Shown here one piece after another: positions 38,735 through 49,229 of a stretch of 64,000 nucleotides of DNA (position 1 is the first letter of the stretch; each line of letters begins with the position of its first letter). Origin of the DNA: Aquabacterium sp. (lineage in GTDB: Bacteria > Pseudomonadota > Gammaproteobacteria > Burkholderiales > Burkholderiaceae_C); NCBI GenBank assembly GCA_030654395.1, contig JAURXM010000031.1, positions 186,001 through 250,000 of the forward strand, read 5' to 3'. The notes beneath the pieces are model-generated. The model made no database searches, had not been told where the DNA came from, and worked only from the letters and a program-made list of their open reading frames with translations. The position numbers were made by a program, and so were the translations under genes.

Positions 38735-40260
38735 TGCGGGCCACTGTCTGGAAGCTCCACCAGTGGTTGGGCCTGATCACCTGTGTGGGCATGTTGATGT
38801 GGGGCTTGTCTGGCATCAGTCACCCCATCATGTCGCGCCTGCAACCCAAGCCAGCGGCCTTCATGCCGCCCGCCATCACCTGGGATGCCTCGCAAGCGGC
38901 CAATCCCCAGTCATGGCTGAAGTCGCTGGGCATCAACACGCTTGACAGCCTGCACACAGTCAAGCTGGGTGACGCCGTCTTGTGGTTGGCGCACCCTCGC
39001 TTGGATCAGGCTGGTTTGCTGATTGACCCACGCACGGGCGTGGTCACCCCCGATGGGGAGCCGCAGTTGGCGCAAGCCTTGGCCAGGCACTACACCGGTC
39101 TGATGGACGCACGCGGCGCACCTGTTGCGCAGACACGCTTGATCACCGCGTTCAATGAGGACTACTTGCCCGTCAACCGCCTGCTGCCTGTGTGGCAAGT
39201 GACGTTTGACCGACCAGACCACCTGAGCGCTTACATCGACACCCGCCAGATGCGTTTGGCCACGCTCAATGACGACACCAAACGCAGCTTGGGTCAACTG
39301 TTCCGCTGGGGACACAACTGGAGCCTGCTGGACGCATGGCCAAGGCTACAGGTGATGGCGATGACGGTCGCGCTGTGTTGTGCTTTGCTCAGCGCCATGT
39401 CGGGGCTGTATTTTGGGTGGACGATGCGTGCCAGTGCCACACGGCGCCTGTCGGCACGCCCGGTGTCACGCTGGCACCGTCGTTTGGGCTTGACGGTCGC
39501 CTTAACCTCTCTGGCTTTTGCGTTCAGCGGCCTGTTCCACCTGTGGACGGGAGCCCTGAGGACGCCAGCGTCGCACCTTGTCAGCCTTGATCGCCCCGTG
39601 TCCACCATGACGGATCAGGCCTGGGCCGGGGTTGGTGACACAGGCCTCATTGGTCGCGTGGACTGGGTGGCCGATGGGGCCGCCTCGGCGTGGTGGGTTC
39701 AAGCTGCGGGACAAGGTGCGCCCAAAGCGCAGGTGGCCGCTTTGGCAGCAGCTGAACACGCTGAGCATGCTGAACACCAGACCAGTCCACGTCCCCAAGC
39801 TGCCAAACCACGGGCACGTTTGATCGATGCCCAAGGCTTGAGCCTGCCAGATGGTGCCAAACAACTGGCCATCCGCGTGGCCACACAAGACACGGGCTGG
39901 CCTGCTGAGCGCATCACGGATGTGCGCCTGATCACCCGCTTTGACGGTGAATACGGGTTCCTCAACAAGCGGCTGCCCGTCTGGCGGATGCAGTTTGACG
40001 CACCGGGCACGCCGCGCGTTTATGTTGAACTGGCCACAGGCGCCATCGCCGCCCGCGTCAACAACGCCGATGCTGTCGAAGGCTGGAGCTTTTCAGTGCT
40101 GCACAAGTGGAACATCGGCAACATCAACAAAGACTTGCGCGATGTCCTTGTGGCCTTGTTCGCCTTGGGCAACGTGGTGGTGGCATGCCTTGGTTTGACG
40201 CTGTTTTGGCGCCCGACCCTTGGCGTCAGCCGTGGCGCATCAAGTGGTCAAACGCACTGA
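38731..40260 (+). CDS. PepSY-associated TM protein
   Basis: [25 protein letters not shown](H)[25 protein letters not shown]; overlaps TonB receptor by 4 nt. Confidence 0.88.
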   Translation: MMRATVWKLHQWLGLITCVGMLMWGLSGISHPIMSRLQPKPAAFMPPAITWDASQAANPQSWLKSLGINTLDSLHTVKLGDAVLWLAHPRLDQAGLLIDPRTGVVTPDGEPQLAQALARHYTGLMDARGAPVAQTRLITAFNEDYLPVNRLLPVWQVTFDRPDHLSAYIDTRQMRLATLNDDTKRSLGQLFRWGHNWSLLDAWPRLQVMAMTVALCCALLSAMSGLYFGWTMRASATRRLSARPVSRWHRRLGLTVALTSLAFAFSGLFHLWTGALRTPASHLVSLDRPVSTMTDQAWAGVGDTGLIGRVDWVADGAASAWWVQAAGQGAPKAQVAALAAAEHAEHAEHQTSPRPQAAKPRARLIDAQGLSLPDGAKQLAIRVATQDTGWPAERITDVRLITRFDGEYGFLNKRLPVWRMQFDAPGTPRVYVELATGAIAARVNNADAVEGWSFSVLHKWNIGNINKDLRDVLVALFALGNVVVACLGLTLFWRPTLGVSRGASSGQTH

Positions 40261-41812
40261 GTGCCGCCTTGGCCCCGTCTCCTGCTGCGATGACGATCTG
40301 CTTATAAGGCACGGTCGTCACATCACCTGCCGCGAACACACCGGGCAGATTGGTGGCGCCCTTGGCATCGACGATGACCTCGCCGTGCTGGCTCAGTGCC
40401 AGCGTGCCTTTTAGCCACTCGGTATTGGGCACCAAGCCAATTTGCACAAACACGCCTTCTAGCGCAACGTGGTGTTCATCGCCTGTGGCGCGGTCTTTGT
40501 AGCGCAGGCCGGTGACCTTGCCGCTGTCTTGTCCATTCGTGTCCAGACCTGTGATCTCGGTCGTTTGCGCGTTCGTGTGGATCTCTACATTGGGCAGGCT
40601 CTTGAGCTTGTTGACCAGCACGGCATCGGCCTTGAGTTGCTCGGCAAACTCCACCAAAGTAACGTGGGCCACGAGGCCTGCCAAGTCAATCGCGGCCTCG
40701 ACGCCCGAGTTACCGCCGCCGATCACGGCCACGCGCTTGCCCTTGAACAGCGGACCATCGCAATGCGGGCAATAGGCCACGCCCTTGTTGCGGTAGGCGG
40801 CCTCGCCGGGCACGTTCACGTTGCGCCAGCGCGCCCCAGTGGAGATGATCACCGTCTTGCTTTTCAGCGTGCCGCCGTTGGCCAGCGTCACCTCGATCAG
40901 GCCACCGCTTTGATCAGCCGGGATCAGCTTGTCCACGCGCTGCAAATTCATGATGTCCACGTCATAAGCGCGGGCATGGGCTTCTAAGGCCATGGCGAAC
41001 TTGGGCCCATCGGTCTCTAATACCGAGATGTAGTTCTCGATCGCCAGCGTGTCGTTGGTCTGGCCGCCAAAGCGCTCGGCGACCACACCGGTGCGGATGC
41101 CTTTGCGCGCGGCATACACAGCAGCGGCAGCGCCCGCAGGCCCACCACCGATGATCAACACGTCATAAGCCTCTTTGGCCGACAGCTTGGCGGCATCCCG
41201 CAGGGCAGCGCCCGTGTCCAACTTGGCCACGATCTCTTCCACGGTCATGCGGCCCGAGCCAAATACCTCGCCATTGAGGAAGACCATGGGCACGGCCATG
41301 ATCTCGCGGCGCGTGACTTCTTCTTGGAAGGCACCACCCTCAATCACCGTCGTCTTGACCTTGGGGTTGAAGATAGCCATCAGGCTCAATGCCTGCACCA
41401 CGTCCGGGCAGTTGTGGCAACTCAAGGACATGTAGACCTCGAAGTTGAAGTCGCCATCCAAGTCCTTGATCTGCTCGATCACATCCGCTTCGACTTTGGG
41501 CGGGTGCCCGCCCGTCCACAGCAAAGCCAGCACCAGCGAGGTGAATTCATGGCCCAGCGGCGAGCCTGCAAAGCGCAGTGATGTCTCACTGCCAGCGCGG
41601 CGCAGCGTGAACGAGGGCTTGCGGGCATCGTGCCCGTCTGTGTTCAGGGTGATCTTGTCGCTGCGCAGGCTGGTGATGGTTTGCAGCAGCGCCAGCATCT
41701 CATTCGAATTGTCCGAGTCGCTCAGGGATGCGGTGATCTCAAAGGGTTGAGTCACGCGCTCTAGATACGCGGCCAGTTGGGCCTTGAGGGTGTCGTCCAG
41801 CATGGTGTGCAT
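40226..41812 (-). CDS. ahpF: Alkyl hydroperoxide reductase subunit F
   Basis: Thioredoxin-like N-terminal [55 protein letters not shown]. Confidence 0.96.
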   Translation of the reverse strand: MHTMLDDTLKAQLAAYLERVTQPFEITASLSDSDNSNEMLALLQTITSLRSDKITLNTDGHDARKPSFTLRRAGSETSLRFAGSPLGHEFTSLVLALLWTGGHPPKVEADVIEQIKDLDGDFNFEVYMSLSCHNCPDVVQALSLMAIFNPKVKTTVIEGGAFQEEVTRREIMAVPMVFLNGEVFGSGRMTVEEIVAKLDTGAALRDAAKLSAKEAYDVLIIGGGPAGAAAAVYAARKGIRTGVVAERFGGQTNDTLAIENYISVLETDGPKFAMALEAHARAYDVDIMNLQRVDKLIPADQSGGLIEVTLANGGTLKSKTVIISTGARWRNVNVPGEAAYRNKGVAYCPHCDGPLFKGKRVAVIGGGNSGVEAAIDLAGLVAHVTLVEFAEQLKADAVLVNKLKSLPNVEIHTNAQTTEITGLDTNGQDSGKVTGLRYKDRATGDEHHVALEGVFVQIGLVPNTEWLKGTLALSQHGEVIVDAKGATNLPGVFAAGDVTTVPYKQIVIAAGDGAKAALSAFDHLMRHG

Positions 41813-41836
41813 CCGTGAATATCAAGCGACCCGCGT

Positions 41837-41872
41837 CCACCCCACCCGGCCTTGTGAGCCAGGCAGGGGCGG
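41837..41872 (-). promoter_or_regulatory. Intercistronic hairpin between ahpC and ahpF
   Basis: Minus strand CCGCCCCTGCCTGGC-TCACAA-GGCCGGGTGGGGTGG pairs 13/15 (two G-U). Confidence 0.5.
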
Positions 41873-41880
41873 GCTCAAAT

Positions 41881-42444
41881 TTAGATCTTGCCGACCAGAT
41901 CCAATGATGGTGTCAAAGTCTTGGCGCCTTCATTCCACTTGGCTGGGCAGACTTGGCCTGGGTTGTTGGCAACGTACTGCGCAGCCTTGAGCTTGCGCAG
42001 GGTTTCCTTCATGTCGCGGGCGATGGCGTTGTCATGGATCTCAGCGGTCTTGATGACGCCGTCTGGGTTGATGACGAAGGTGCCGCGCAAGGCCAGGCCT
42101 TCTTCTTCAATGTGCACGCCAAATGCGCGGGTCAAGGTGTGGGTGGGGTCGCCAACCAGCGGGAACTTGGCCTTGCCCACGGCAGGCGATGTCTCATGCC
42201 ACACCTTGTGCGAGAAGTGCGTGTCGGTGGTGACGATGTAGATCTCGGTGCCGGCTTTTTGGAACTCGGCGTACAGGTCAGCTGCGTCTTCGACTTCGGT
42301 TGGGCAGTTGAAGGTGAAAGCAGCAGGCATGAACACCAGCACCGACCATTTGCCCTTGAGGGATTGGTCAGACACTTCAACAAATTTGCCGTTGTGGAAG
42401 GCTTCGGTCTTGAAGGGCTGGACTTGGGTGTTAATCAGAGACAT
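41881..42444 (-). CDS. ahpC: Alkyl hydroperoxide reductase subunit C (peroxiredoxin)
   Basis: MPAAFTFNCPTEVEDAADLYAEFQKAG; GQVCPAKWNEGAKTL. Confidence 0.96.
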   Translation of the reverse strand: MSLINTQVQPFKTEAFHNGKFVEVSDQSLKGKWSVLVFMPAAFTFNCPTEVEDAADLYAEFQKAGTEIYIVTTDTHFSHKVWHETSPAVGKAKFPLVGDPTHTLTRAFGVHIEEEGLALRGTFVINPDGVIKTAEIHDNAIARDMKETLRKLKAAQYVANNPGQVCPAKWNEGAKTLTPSLDLVGKI

Positions 42445-42572
42445 GGCTTGTTCCTAGTGAGGTTGATTGATCTGTGTAAACGCAATACAGATCGAATCTT
42501 AGGCCAGTCTCGTCATATATCGAATTGATTGATGCAATCCTCTCGGTTGATTGTGGCTATCGATTGCTTTGC

Positions 42573-44504
42573 TTACTTGTTACTCAAGTAAAAACGCGTT
42601 CCGTTAACTGGGGTGTTGGCAGACGTGTTGACCGAGAACGAACCGACCGAGGGGGCAGCAACCTTGCCCGGGGCCGTCACACTGATGTTGACGGAGCTGA
42701 TGTCGGTGGGTACTTTGCAAACATACAGACCCGTGGTGCCGGTTTGACACAGGATTTTGGCGTTGCTGGGCTTGACGACCGCCACACCGGTATAGGGCGT
42801 GCCGTTGGCGTTGACCAGCCAGCCCGATACGATATGGCCCGAATCAGATGTGGCCGCAGCCTTGCTGCTGATGCCTTGGGCCGCCACCATGGCTTTGGTT
42901 TGCAGCATGGTGGCCACGACGTTTTCGGTGCTGGTCCCACAAGGTTTTTGTGAGCTGCCGCAGGCCAGTTGTGGTGACGAGAACAGCGCCACGCGCGGTG
43001 AGATATACGACATCACCGTACCAAACTGGCCTGACACGCCCTTGCCGTAGCTGTAGCCAAATACCCCTTTGAAAGACGAGTTGGCCTTGTCGTGCACGTT
43101 GCCCAAGTTGTGTCCCAGCTCATGCGCCAAGCTCAGCGTTTCGCAGTAATAGCCGTTGGATTGCCCGTCATTGAGGGCTGTGAACATGCTCGATCCGACT
43201 TGGGCCTTGAATGTACCCAACCCCGCTGAGTTGGCGCCTGGGATGTAGGCCAAGCCGCAGGTGGATGTCTTACCCGTGACAGCGTTGAACGGGGCAAAAA
43301 ACACGGTAATGGCCGCCCCGGTTGCCCGTTTGAGCGCCCCGATGCCCTTGAAGGCGCCGCTGTCGCCACGCATGGCAGGCAAGGCCACTTGCGGGGTGAC
43401 ATCCGCTTGTCGGATCAGTGACCAGCCCACAATGCGAAACGCGATGCCTGTGCCGCTGTTGGCGTAAGCACTGTTGGCCACTTGCACGATGTTGGACAAG
43501 CGCGTGCGTGCAAGGGCCTCGGTGCCCCATTGCGCCACGTACGATGCGCTGTAAGTCATCAGCAAGGTGATGGTGGTGTCGATGGTGCCCGCTTTGAGCG
43601 GCACCAAATTGGCGCCTGATAAGGGTGCGGCAACTGCAGGCGCTTTGCTGGTGGCCGCTGAGACAAAAGCCGCACCCACGGCCTGCGTCAAGGGCTCGGT
43701 GCTGTCCGATGCCTCAGCCAGCTCAGCTTGGTCATCGCCGCGCAACTGGGCCCAGCCTGCAGCCTTGGGATCAACGAGTTGCGTTTTGCCACGTCTGGTG
43801 ATGATCTGGTATTCACCGCCATTGCTGATCACCGTGCCAAAAACAGCATCCTTGCCCACCGTGATCACCGAGGGCGCACCGGCCCCATCCATGCGGCTGA
43901 CACTGTGAATCTGCACGAGCCCATCTTGGTCAATGTGGCTGCTGGTCACAATGGCTACTTCGACTTGCCCATCAGGCAAAGGCAGTGCGATCTCGGCACC
44001 GACTTCGGCTTGCGTCAAGCCTGCAAAATGGCCTGCAATGTTGTAAATGCCTTTGTCGCTGCGTGTGCCCACGACATAGGCTTGCCCTGAAATCGGGGCC
44101 ACATCGTTGCTGGCTTGCAGGCTCAGATCCGGTTGCTGCTTGAGCGCGACTTGTTTGCCGCCAAAACGCACGGCACCCACGAAGCCATTTTTTTGCTGCT
44201 TGAGGTAAACACGGTCGTGGCCACTGCCCTCTAGCTTGCCATGCCAGTAGCGGCTGCCGTCCAAACCTTGTGTGGTGGCCTCAAAGATCACCGTCTTCAA
44301 GCCGATAACAGGGAAGTCAATCGCGATTTTCTCGCCCGTGTGCATGGCCATCAAGGTGTGGGCATCGAGCTTGAGCGGCACACCGATGCTGAACCCCGTA
44401 TCGGCGGGGGCTTGGGCCGGGTTGACCACAGCCCACGCAACAGGGCTGGAGGTGGCCATGGCCAGCAAGGCCAAGCTTGAGAGGACAGTGCGTGTGAGCT
44501 GCAT
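42573..44504 (-). CDS. Secreted zinc metalloprotease (reprolysin-like)
   Basis: LAHELGHNLGNVHD metzincin zinc motif; signal peptide; C-terminal carboxypeptidase regulatory-like segment. Confidence 0.85.
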   Translation of the reverse strand: MQLTRTVLSSLALLAMATSSPVAWAVVNPAQAPADTGFSIGVPLKLDAHTLMAMHTGEKIAIDFPVIGLKTVIFEATTQGLDGSRYWHGKLEGSGHDRVYLKQQKNGFVGAVRFGGKQVALKQQPDLSLQASNDVAPISGQAYVVGTRSDKGIYNIAGHFAGLTQAEVGAEIALPLPDGQVEVAIVTSSHIDQDGLVQIHSVSRMDGAGAPSVITVGKDAVFGTVISNGGEYQIITRRGKTQLVDPKAAGWAQLRGDDQAELAEASDSTEPLTQAVGAAFVSAATSKAPAVAAPLSGANLVPLKAGTIDTTITLLMTYSASYVAQWGTEALARTRLSNIVQVANSAYANSGTGIAFRIVGWSLIRQADVTPQVALPAMRGDSGAFKGIGALKRATGAAITVFFAPFNAVTGKTSTCGLAYIPGANSAGLGTFKAQVGSSMFTALNDGQSNGYYCETLSLAHELGHNLGNVHDKANSSFKGVFGYSYGKGVSGQFGTVMSYISPRVALFSSPQLACGSSQKPCGTSTENVVATMLQTKAMVAAQGISSKAAATSDSGHIVSGWLVNANGTPYTGVAVVKPSNAKILCQTGTTGLYVCKVPTDISSVNISVTAPGKVAAPSVGSFSVNTSANTPVNGTRFYLSNK

Positions 44505-44789
44505 GTTGATCCTTCACCCATTGGGGTATGAGCGATCAGGATATGACGCAGCCCCCGCCTGTCCTAGTGAATATCTGACGCCTTGAGCGCAATTACATGT
44601 TGTTTCCAACCCTTTTGACTGGATGGCATTGACCACCTAGTTCGGCCTTTTTGTAAGGTGAATTCCTACAAGACATGTAGCCGTAACCCGACCCGTCTTA
44701 CAGCCACTTACCTATCAAGGAAATTGGGATCCTTTTGCACAATGAATCCATCGACACCGCAAACACATTGCGACTAAAGGAGCCCAGAC

Positions 44790-45113
44790 ATGAACGCCGA
44801 CCAGATCCTCAATGAAATCCGCGAAACGAATCTGTCCTACTTGATGCTGGCACAGACTTTGATCCGCAGCGACCGCGAGCAAGCCCTGTTCCGTCTCGGT
44901 TTGTCCGAAGGCGCAGCCGACCGCTTGGTGTCTTTGTCACCTGCTCAGGTGCTGAAAATTGCCTCTTCCAACACTTTGGTGTGCCGCATGCGTGTGGACG
45001 ACGACCTGGTGTGGAGCCTGTTGATCAACCACGGCAAGGGCGCTGGTAGCGATGGCACCTCCCGCTTGCATGCCTCGATCTTGCTGGCAGGCAATCACCA
45101 AGAAGCCGCCTGA
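44790..45113 (+). CDS. flhD: Flagellar transcriptional activator FlhD
   Basis: EIRETNLSYLMLAQTLIRSDREQALFRLGLSEGAADRLVSLSPAQVLKIA. Confidence 0.95.
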   Translation: MNADQILNEIRETNLSYLMLAQTLIRSDREQALFRLGLSEGAADRLVSLSPAQVLKIASSNTLVCRMRVDDDLVWSLLINHGKGAGSDGTSRLHASILLAGNHQEAA

Positions 45114-45168
45114 CCTGCCACCCGCCCCACATTCATCCCATATAACTATTCCTGCCGGAGACACCATC

Positions 45169-45705
45169 ATGCGTAGCAAAAGCCTGTTGACCGAAGCCAA
45201 GCAAATCGACCGCGCCGTCACCCTGATCAACCTGGGCGCCCGCCTGCAGGTTCTGGAGTCGGAGACGGACATGTCTTATGAGCGCCTGCTGCGTCTGTAT
45301 AAAGAGGTGTCGGGTAAGTCGCCATCCAAAGGCCAGCTGCCCTTCTCGACGGACTGGTTCATGACTTGGCAGCCCAATATCCATGCGTCCTTGTTCCTCA
45401 ACATCCACGAGTACCTGAACAAGACCTCTGAGATCGACGAGATCGACATCGTTATCAAGGCCTATCAGCTCTATCTAGAGCAAACCCAGAACCAAGGTCT
45501 GGAAGCCCTGTTGTCCGTGACCCGCGCATGGCGCTTGGTCAAGTTCATCGACAACGGCATGCTGACCATGACCAAGTGCTCTAAGTGCAGCGGCCACTTT
45601 GTCAGCCACCCGCATGAAATCTCACGCCACTATGTATGCGGCCTGTGCAACCCGCCAGCACGCGCAGGCAAGGGCAAGGCTTCAGGTGCGATCCAGATGC
45701 ATTGA
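45169..45705 (+). CDS. flhC: Flagellar transcriptional activator FlhC
   Basis: SLLTEAKQIDRAVTLINLGARLQVLESET...CSKCSGHFVSHPHEISRHYVCGLC zinc-binding Cys. Confidence 0.95.
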   Translation: MRSKSLLTEAKQIDRAVTLINLGARLQVLESETDMSYERLLRLYKEVSGKSPSKGQLPFSTDWFMTWQPNIHASLFLNIHEYLNKTSEIDEIDIVIKAYQLYLEQTQNQGLEALLSVTRAWRLVKFIDNGMLTMTKCSKCSGHFVSHPHEISRHYVCGLCNPPARAGKGKASGAIQMH

Positions 45706-45813
45706 TTTGGGTGCGTTCGAGTAGCTGGTTTTGCTGGGGTTGATCTGGGTTTTCCGTGCACACGCGACCTTGATAATGACGGGGAGCGGACATCGCTAGC
45801 GCAGGGAGACGGC

Positions 45814-46947
45814 ATGGATGTGTACTTGAATCGAACCGTGGAATTGGGGCAGAAGATCCCCTACGGTGCGATGGACTTCCAGTTGGACGTCTCACGTCAC
45901 ACTTATTTCGTGGGCAACCCTGGCCGTTCAGGCGCCAGCTTTCCGGTTTGCATCAAGGCCGGCGTGTACTGCAGCGAAACGGAAGTACTCAACTTGGTCG
46001 CCGAGGTGCAGCCTTCAACCAAGGCGCATGACGCTGGCTATATCTTCAAGTACGAACCTGGCATCGGCCCCGATGAGCCAGATCGCATCTTGGGCTATAT
46101 GGGATCAAATCCCAAGGCCGAGCCCATTGCTGAGTTGGCCTACACGAGCGAGGGCGCCTACCTCGTAGACCATGAGGCACAAGTGGCCTATGAGCATCAG
46201 CGACGAGGTCTGGCTACAGCCATGTACCAAAGGGCCGAGGCGCTCACAGGCAAGCAGTTTTTAAGCCGTCAGGGTGAGCCCATCCCGATGGATGGCGCTG
46301 CCTTTTGGGCCAGCCCGGAGCGTGCCTTTGGCGTGGACGCACTCTACAGTCACCCCAAACGCTTGCTGTGGGTCAATCTGGCCGACTTGCTGCCTGCTGC
46401 TTTGTCTGAGCTGCCCTGTGTCCACTTTGACGCTGACCGCTTTACGGCGTCGGCTACAGGCCAGCGCGGTATCGAGATGATCAACACGGGCAACGGCCCC
46501 CGGACTGGTTTGCAAGAGGCACGCATGCGCGGTCTGGTCGCTCATGGCCAAGCTGGCGTGGTTGACTCATTTGTGGCCGATCCTCAGGCCGTCTTGAAAC
46601 GGGTTCGGCGTGTGCTCTGCAGCGCTCAGCCGCCCACTTTGGCCCTGTCCAACAACAGGGGGTTGCCAGATATGAGCATCAGCCCTGGTTTGGCTGCGCT
46701 CACCTACGAGTCCCGTGAAGAGGTCTTGCAATTCGTCGGGCGTTATCTGCATGCCTTGGCCGATTTGGACGCCATGGAGATCCTGCATGCACAGATCAAG
46801 GCGCTGTGTCGGGTGAGGATCGTGCGCCATGAGCGGGGTGACCCCGGTGGGATTGAGCGTGCTTTTGTCGCCCACAGAGAGCAGGCCGTGTCGGTGCTGA
46901 CTGACTTGTTGGAGCAAGAGGCCGAGTTTCGCGCCAGTCAAATGTGA
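45814..46947 (+). CDS. Hypothetical protein with GNAT-like segment
   Basis: AELAYTSEGAYLVDHEAQVAYEHQRRGLATAMYQRAEALTG resembles GNAT motif A; rest not recognised. Confidence 0.55.
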   Translation: MDVYLNRTVELGQKIPYGAMDFQLDVSRHTYFVGNPGRSGASFPVCIKAGVYCSETEVLNLVAEVQPSTKAHDAGYIFKYEPGIGPDEPDRILGYMGSNPKAEPIAELAYTSEGAYLVDHEAQVAYEHQRRGLATAMYQRAEALTGKQFLSRQGEPIPMDGAAFWASPERAFGVDALYSHPKRLLWVNLADLLPAALSELPCVHFDADRFTASATGQRGIEMINTGNGPRTGLQEARMRGLVAHGQAGVVDSFVADPQAVLKRVRRVLCSAQPPTLALSNNRGLPDMSISPGLAALTYESREEVLQFVGRYLHALADLDAMEILHAQIKALCRVRIVRHERGDPGGIERAFVAHREQAVSVLTDLLEQEAEFRASQM

Positions 46948-47036
46948 CGGGTGACTTGGGTCATGAGGGATAACACGCTCTTGTGCGAGATCAAGCTAAG
47001 CGTTAAAAAGATCACGGTACGACATCAGGAGACGAG

Positions 47037-47270
47037 ATGATTGGTTCTAGAGTCGGTCAAAAATCCTTGCGCCAACGCCTGCGTTATGGCACGACGGTGG
47101 CCTGCGTCGCAGGTGCGGCTGGTGGTGTACTGGCTTTGCTTGCGGGGCACAGCCTGCATGGCGGTTTGTTGCTGTTGGGCAGTGTGGTCTTGCTCAAGGG
47201 CAGCGTGTTGGGTCAGGGTGGGCGTGCGGCTTGGCGCAGATTGAGCCTTACCTATCGCCCCAGCGTTTGA
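47037..47270 (+). CDS. Small hypothetical membrane protein
   Basis: ORF after AGGAGACGAG with two hydrophobic segments. Confidence 0.4.
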   Translation: MIGSRVGQKSLRQRLRYGTTVACVAGAAGGVLALLAGHSLHGGLLLLGSVVLLKGSVLGQGGRAAWRRLSLTYRPSV

Positions 47271-47274
47271 GGCT

Positions 47275-47523
47275 TCAGCTGTTGCGCTCCCACCAGATCG
47301 CCAGACACAAAGCCAAACCAACAGCGTAGAGCTGCCAAGTCTCAGAGACACCATAGGCGTAGAACATCAAAGCCACGCCAAGCCATTTGGTCGTGGTTTT
47401 TTGTGCTCGTTTGCCATACCAATAAGCCACCATGCCCAAGAGGCTGAATACAACGGCACCAATGACATAAGCCATGCTGGGCAAGGTCAGGCCCAAGCTT
47501 TGGATTTGGTTTAATGGGTCCAT
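47275..47523 (-). CDS. Small hypothetical membrane protein (82 aa)
   Basis: Several hydrophobic segments; well-behaved ORF convergent with preceding gene. Confidence 0.55.
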   Translation of the reverse strand: MDPLNQIQSLGLTLPSMAYVIGAVVFSLLGMVAYWYGKRAQKTTTKWLGVALMFYAYGVSETWQLYAVGLALCLAIWWERNS

Positions 47524-47534
47524 TGGACTGGATT

Positions 47535-48518
47535 TTACGCGTTCACATCCACCACGACACGGCCACGCACCTGCCCGTCGAGCAACTTTTGCGCAGTCGG
47601 GATGGCCTCGGCTAAGCTGATTTGGTGGGTGATCAGGGTCAGTTTGCCGAGGTCAAGATCCGTGGCCAAACGTGCCCATGCCTGCAGGCGATCTGGGCGT
47701 GGGCACATGACGCTGTCAATACCAGCCAAGGTCACACCACGCAAGATGAAGGGGGCGACGCTGGCTGGCAAATCCATGCCGCCCGCCAAACCACATGCGG
47801 TCACCACACCACGGTATTGTGTTGATGCGCAAATGTTGGCCAAGGTGTGGCTGCCCACCGTGTCCACTGCCCCTGCCCAGCGCTCTTTGGCCAGGGCTTT
47901 GCCCGGTGCGTTGAACGCCGTGCGATCGAGCACCTGTGCGGCGCCCAGTTGGCTAAGGTAGTCTGCCTCTTGTGGTCGACCCGTCACGGCAACCACACGG
48001 TAGCCCAGTTTGGACAGCACCGCGACGGCCACACTGCCAACGCCCCCGGATGCGCCGGTGACCAGCACCTCACCCTTGTCCGGCGTGATGCCATGCCGCT
48101 CAAGCGCCAGCACACACAGCATCGCGGTGTAGCCCGCCGTGCCGATGGCCATGGCTTGCGCAGGCGTGAACGCCTCAGGCAAGGGCACGAGCCAGTCACC
48201 ATTGAGGCGTGCGCGTTGTGCCAAGCCGCCCCAATGGGTCTCGCCTACGCCCCAGCCATTGAGGACAACGGTGTCGCCTGTCTTGTAATCTGCGTGGTCG
48301 CTGGACTCAACCGTGCCCGCCAAGTCAATGCCCGGCACCATGGGGAACTTGCGCACCACGGGTGATTGGCCTGTGATGGCCAGCGCGTCTTTGTAGTTGA
48401 GTGTGGAATAGGCCACGCGCACGGTCACGTTGCCATCAGGCAAAGCCGCGTCGTCGATGTCGCGCACGCCAGCTGTGTAGCCGTGCTCGGTTTTGTCAAT
48501 GAGTATGCCTTTGAACAT
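47535..48518 (-). CDS. AcuI/YhdH family quinone oxidoreductase (acrylyl-CoA reductase-like)
   Basis: [56 protein letters not shown]. Confidence 0.9.
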   Translation of the reverse strand: MFKGILIDKTEHGYTAGVRDIDDAALPDGNVTVRVAYSTLNYKDALAITGQSPVVRKFPMVPGIDLAGTVESSDHADYKTGDTVVLNGWGVGETHWGGLAQRARLNGDWLVPLPEAFTPAQAMAIGTAGYTAMLCVLALERHGITPDKGEVLVTGASGGVGSVAVAVLSKLGYRVVAVTGRPQEADYLSQLGAAQVLDRTAFNAPGKALAKERWAGAVDTVGSHTLANICASTQYRGVVTACGLAGGMDLPASVAPFILRGVTLAGIDSVMCPRPDRLQAWARLATDLDLGKLTLITHQISLAEAIPTAQKLLDGQVRGRVVVDVNA

Positions 48519-48551
48519 GTTGGTCTCCTGAAGGCGGGTCTGTGTCAGCGC

Positions 48552-48573
48552 ACAGCATAAGTCGGTATGCTGT
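48552..48573. promoter_or_regulatory. Perfect inverted repeat ACAGCATA-AGTCGG-TATGCTGT in divergent region
   Basis: 8-bp arms, 6-nt spacer, between acuI-like gene and ABC ATPase gene. Confidence 0.5.
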
Positions 48574-48578
48574 CACCC

Positions 48579-49229
48579 ATGCTAAATGTGCGACACCTGA
48601 GTAAGCGCTATGGCGCTGAGCCTGTTTTCTCCCACGTCGATCTGGCTGTCAAGCCCGGCGAGTTTGTTGCCATCGTGGGTGAGTCCGGTGTGGGTAAATC
48701 CACCTTGCTGAACTGCTTGGCCGGGCTGGACACCGTGTCTGATGGCACGGTGAAGGTTTTGGGCACCGCCATCACGCAGCTCGATGACCGGGGGCAGGCG
48801 CTGTTCAGACGGCGTCATCTGGGATTTGTCTTTCAGGCCTTTCATGTGTTGCCGCATCTCGATGTGGCGCAAAACGTGGCGCTGCCTTTGATGTTGCTCG
48901 GCACCCCCGATGCGGCGCGCGTGGCCGCGGCATTGCAGGCCGTTGGCCTTGAGGGCTTGGGCAATCGGTTGCCGCAGCAACTCTCGGGTGGGCAGCTCCA
49001 GCGTGTGGCGATTGCACGGGCGCTCATTCACCGCCCTGCTTTGATCTTGGCCGATGAGCCAACCGGCAACCTCGACCCTGAGACTGCCGCCAAAATCATG
49101 GGCGCATTGGTGGAGCAGACCCGCGCGCACGGCGCAGCCTGCGTGATGGTCACGCACTCGCAGTCAGCTGCGGCATGCGCGGACCGGGTCATGCGGTTGA
49201 CGCGCGACGGCCTTCACCATGCAGGCTGA
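48579..49229 (+). CDS. ABC transporter ATP-binding protein (LolD/MacB-like)
   Basis: GESGVGKSTLLNCLAG Walker A; LSGGQLQRVAIARAL signature; LADEPTGNLD. Confidence 0.93.
   Translation: MLNVRHLSKRYGAEPVFSHVDLAVKPGEFVAIVGESGVGKSTLLNCLAGLDTVSDGTVKVLGTAITQLDDRGQALFRRRHLGFVFQAFHVLPHLDVAQNVALPLMLLGTPDAARVAAALQAVGLEGLGNRLPQQLSGGQLQRVAIARALIHRPALILADEPTGNLDPETAAKIMGALVEQTRAHGAACVMVTHSQSAAACADRVMRLTRDGLHHAG

Noticed and set aside
42445-42572. OxyR site upstream of ahpC
   Set aside because: ATCGAT/CTATCGATTG-like pieces are present, but the four-element OxyR spacing could not be confirmed by eye
44651-44680. Short dyads (TTGTA...TACAA; CTACA-AGACA-TGTAG) upstream of flhD
   Set aside because: Only 5-bp arms, expected by chance in an AT-richer leader
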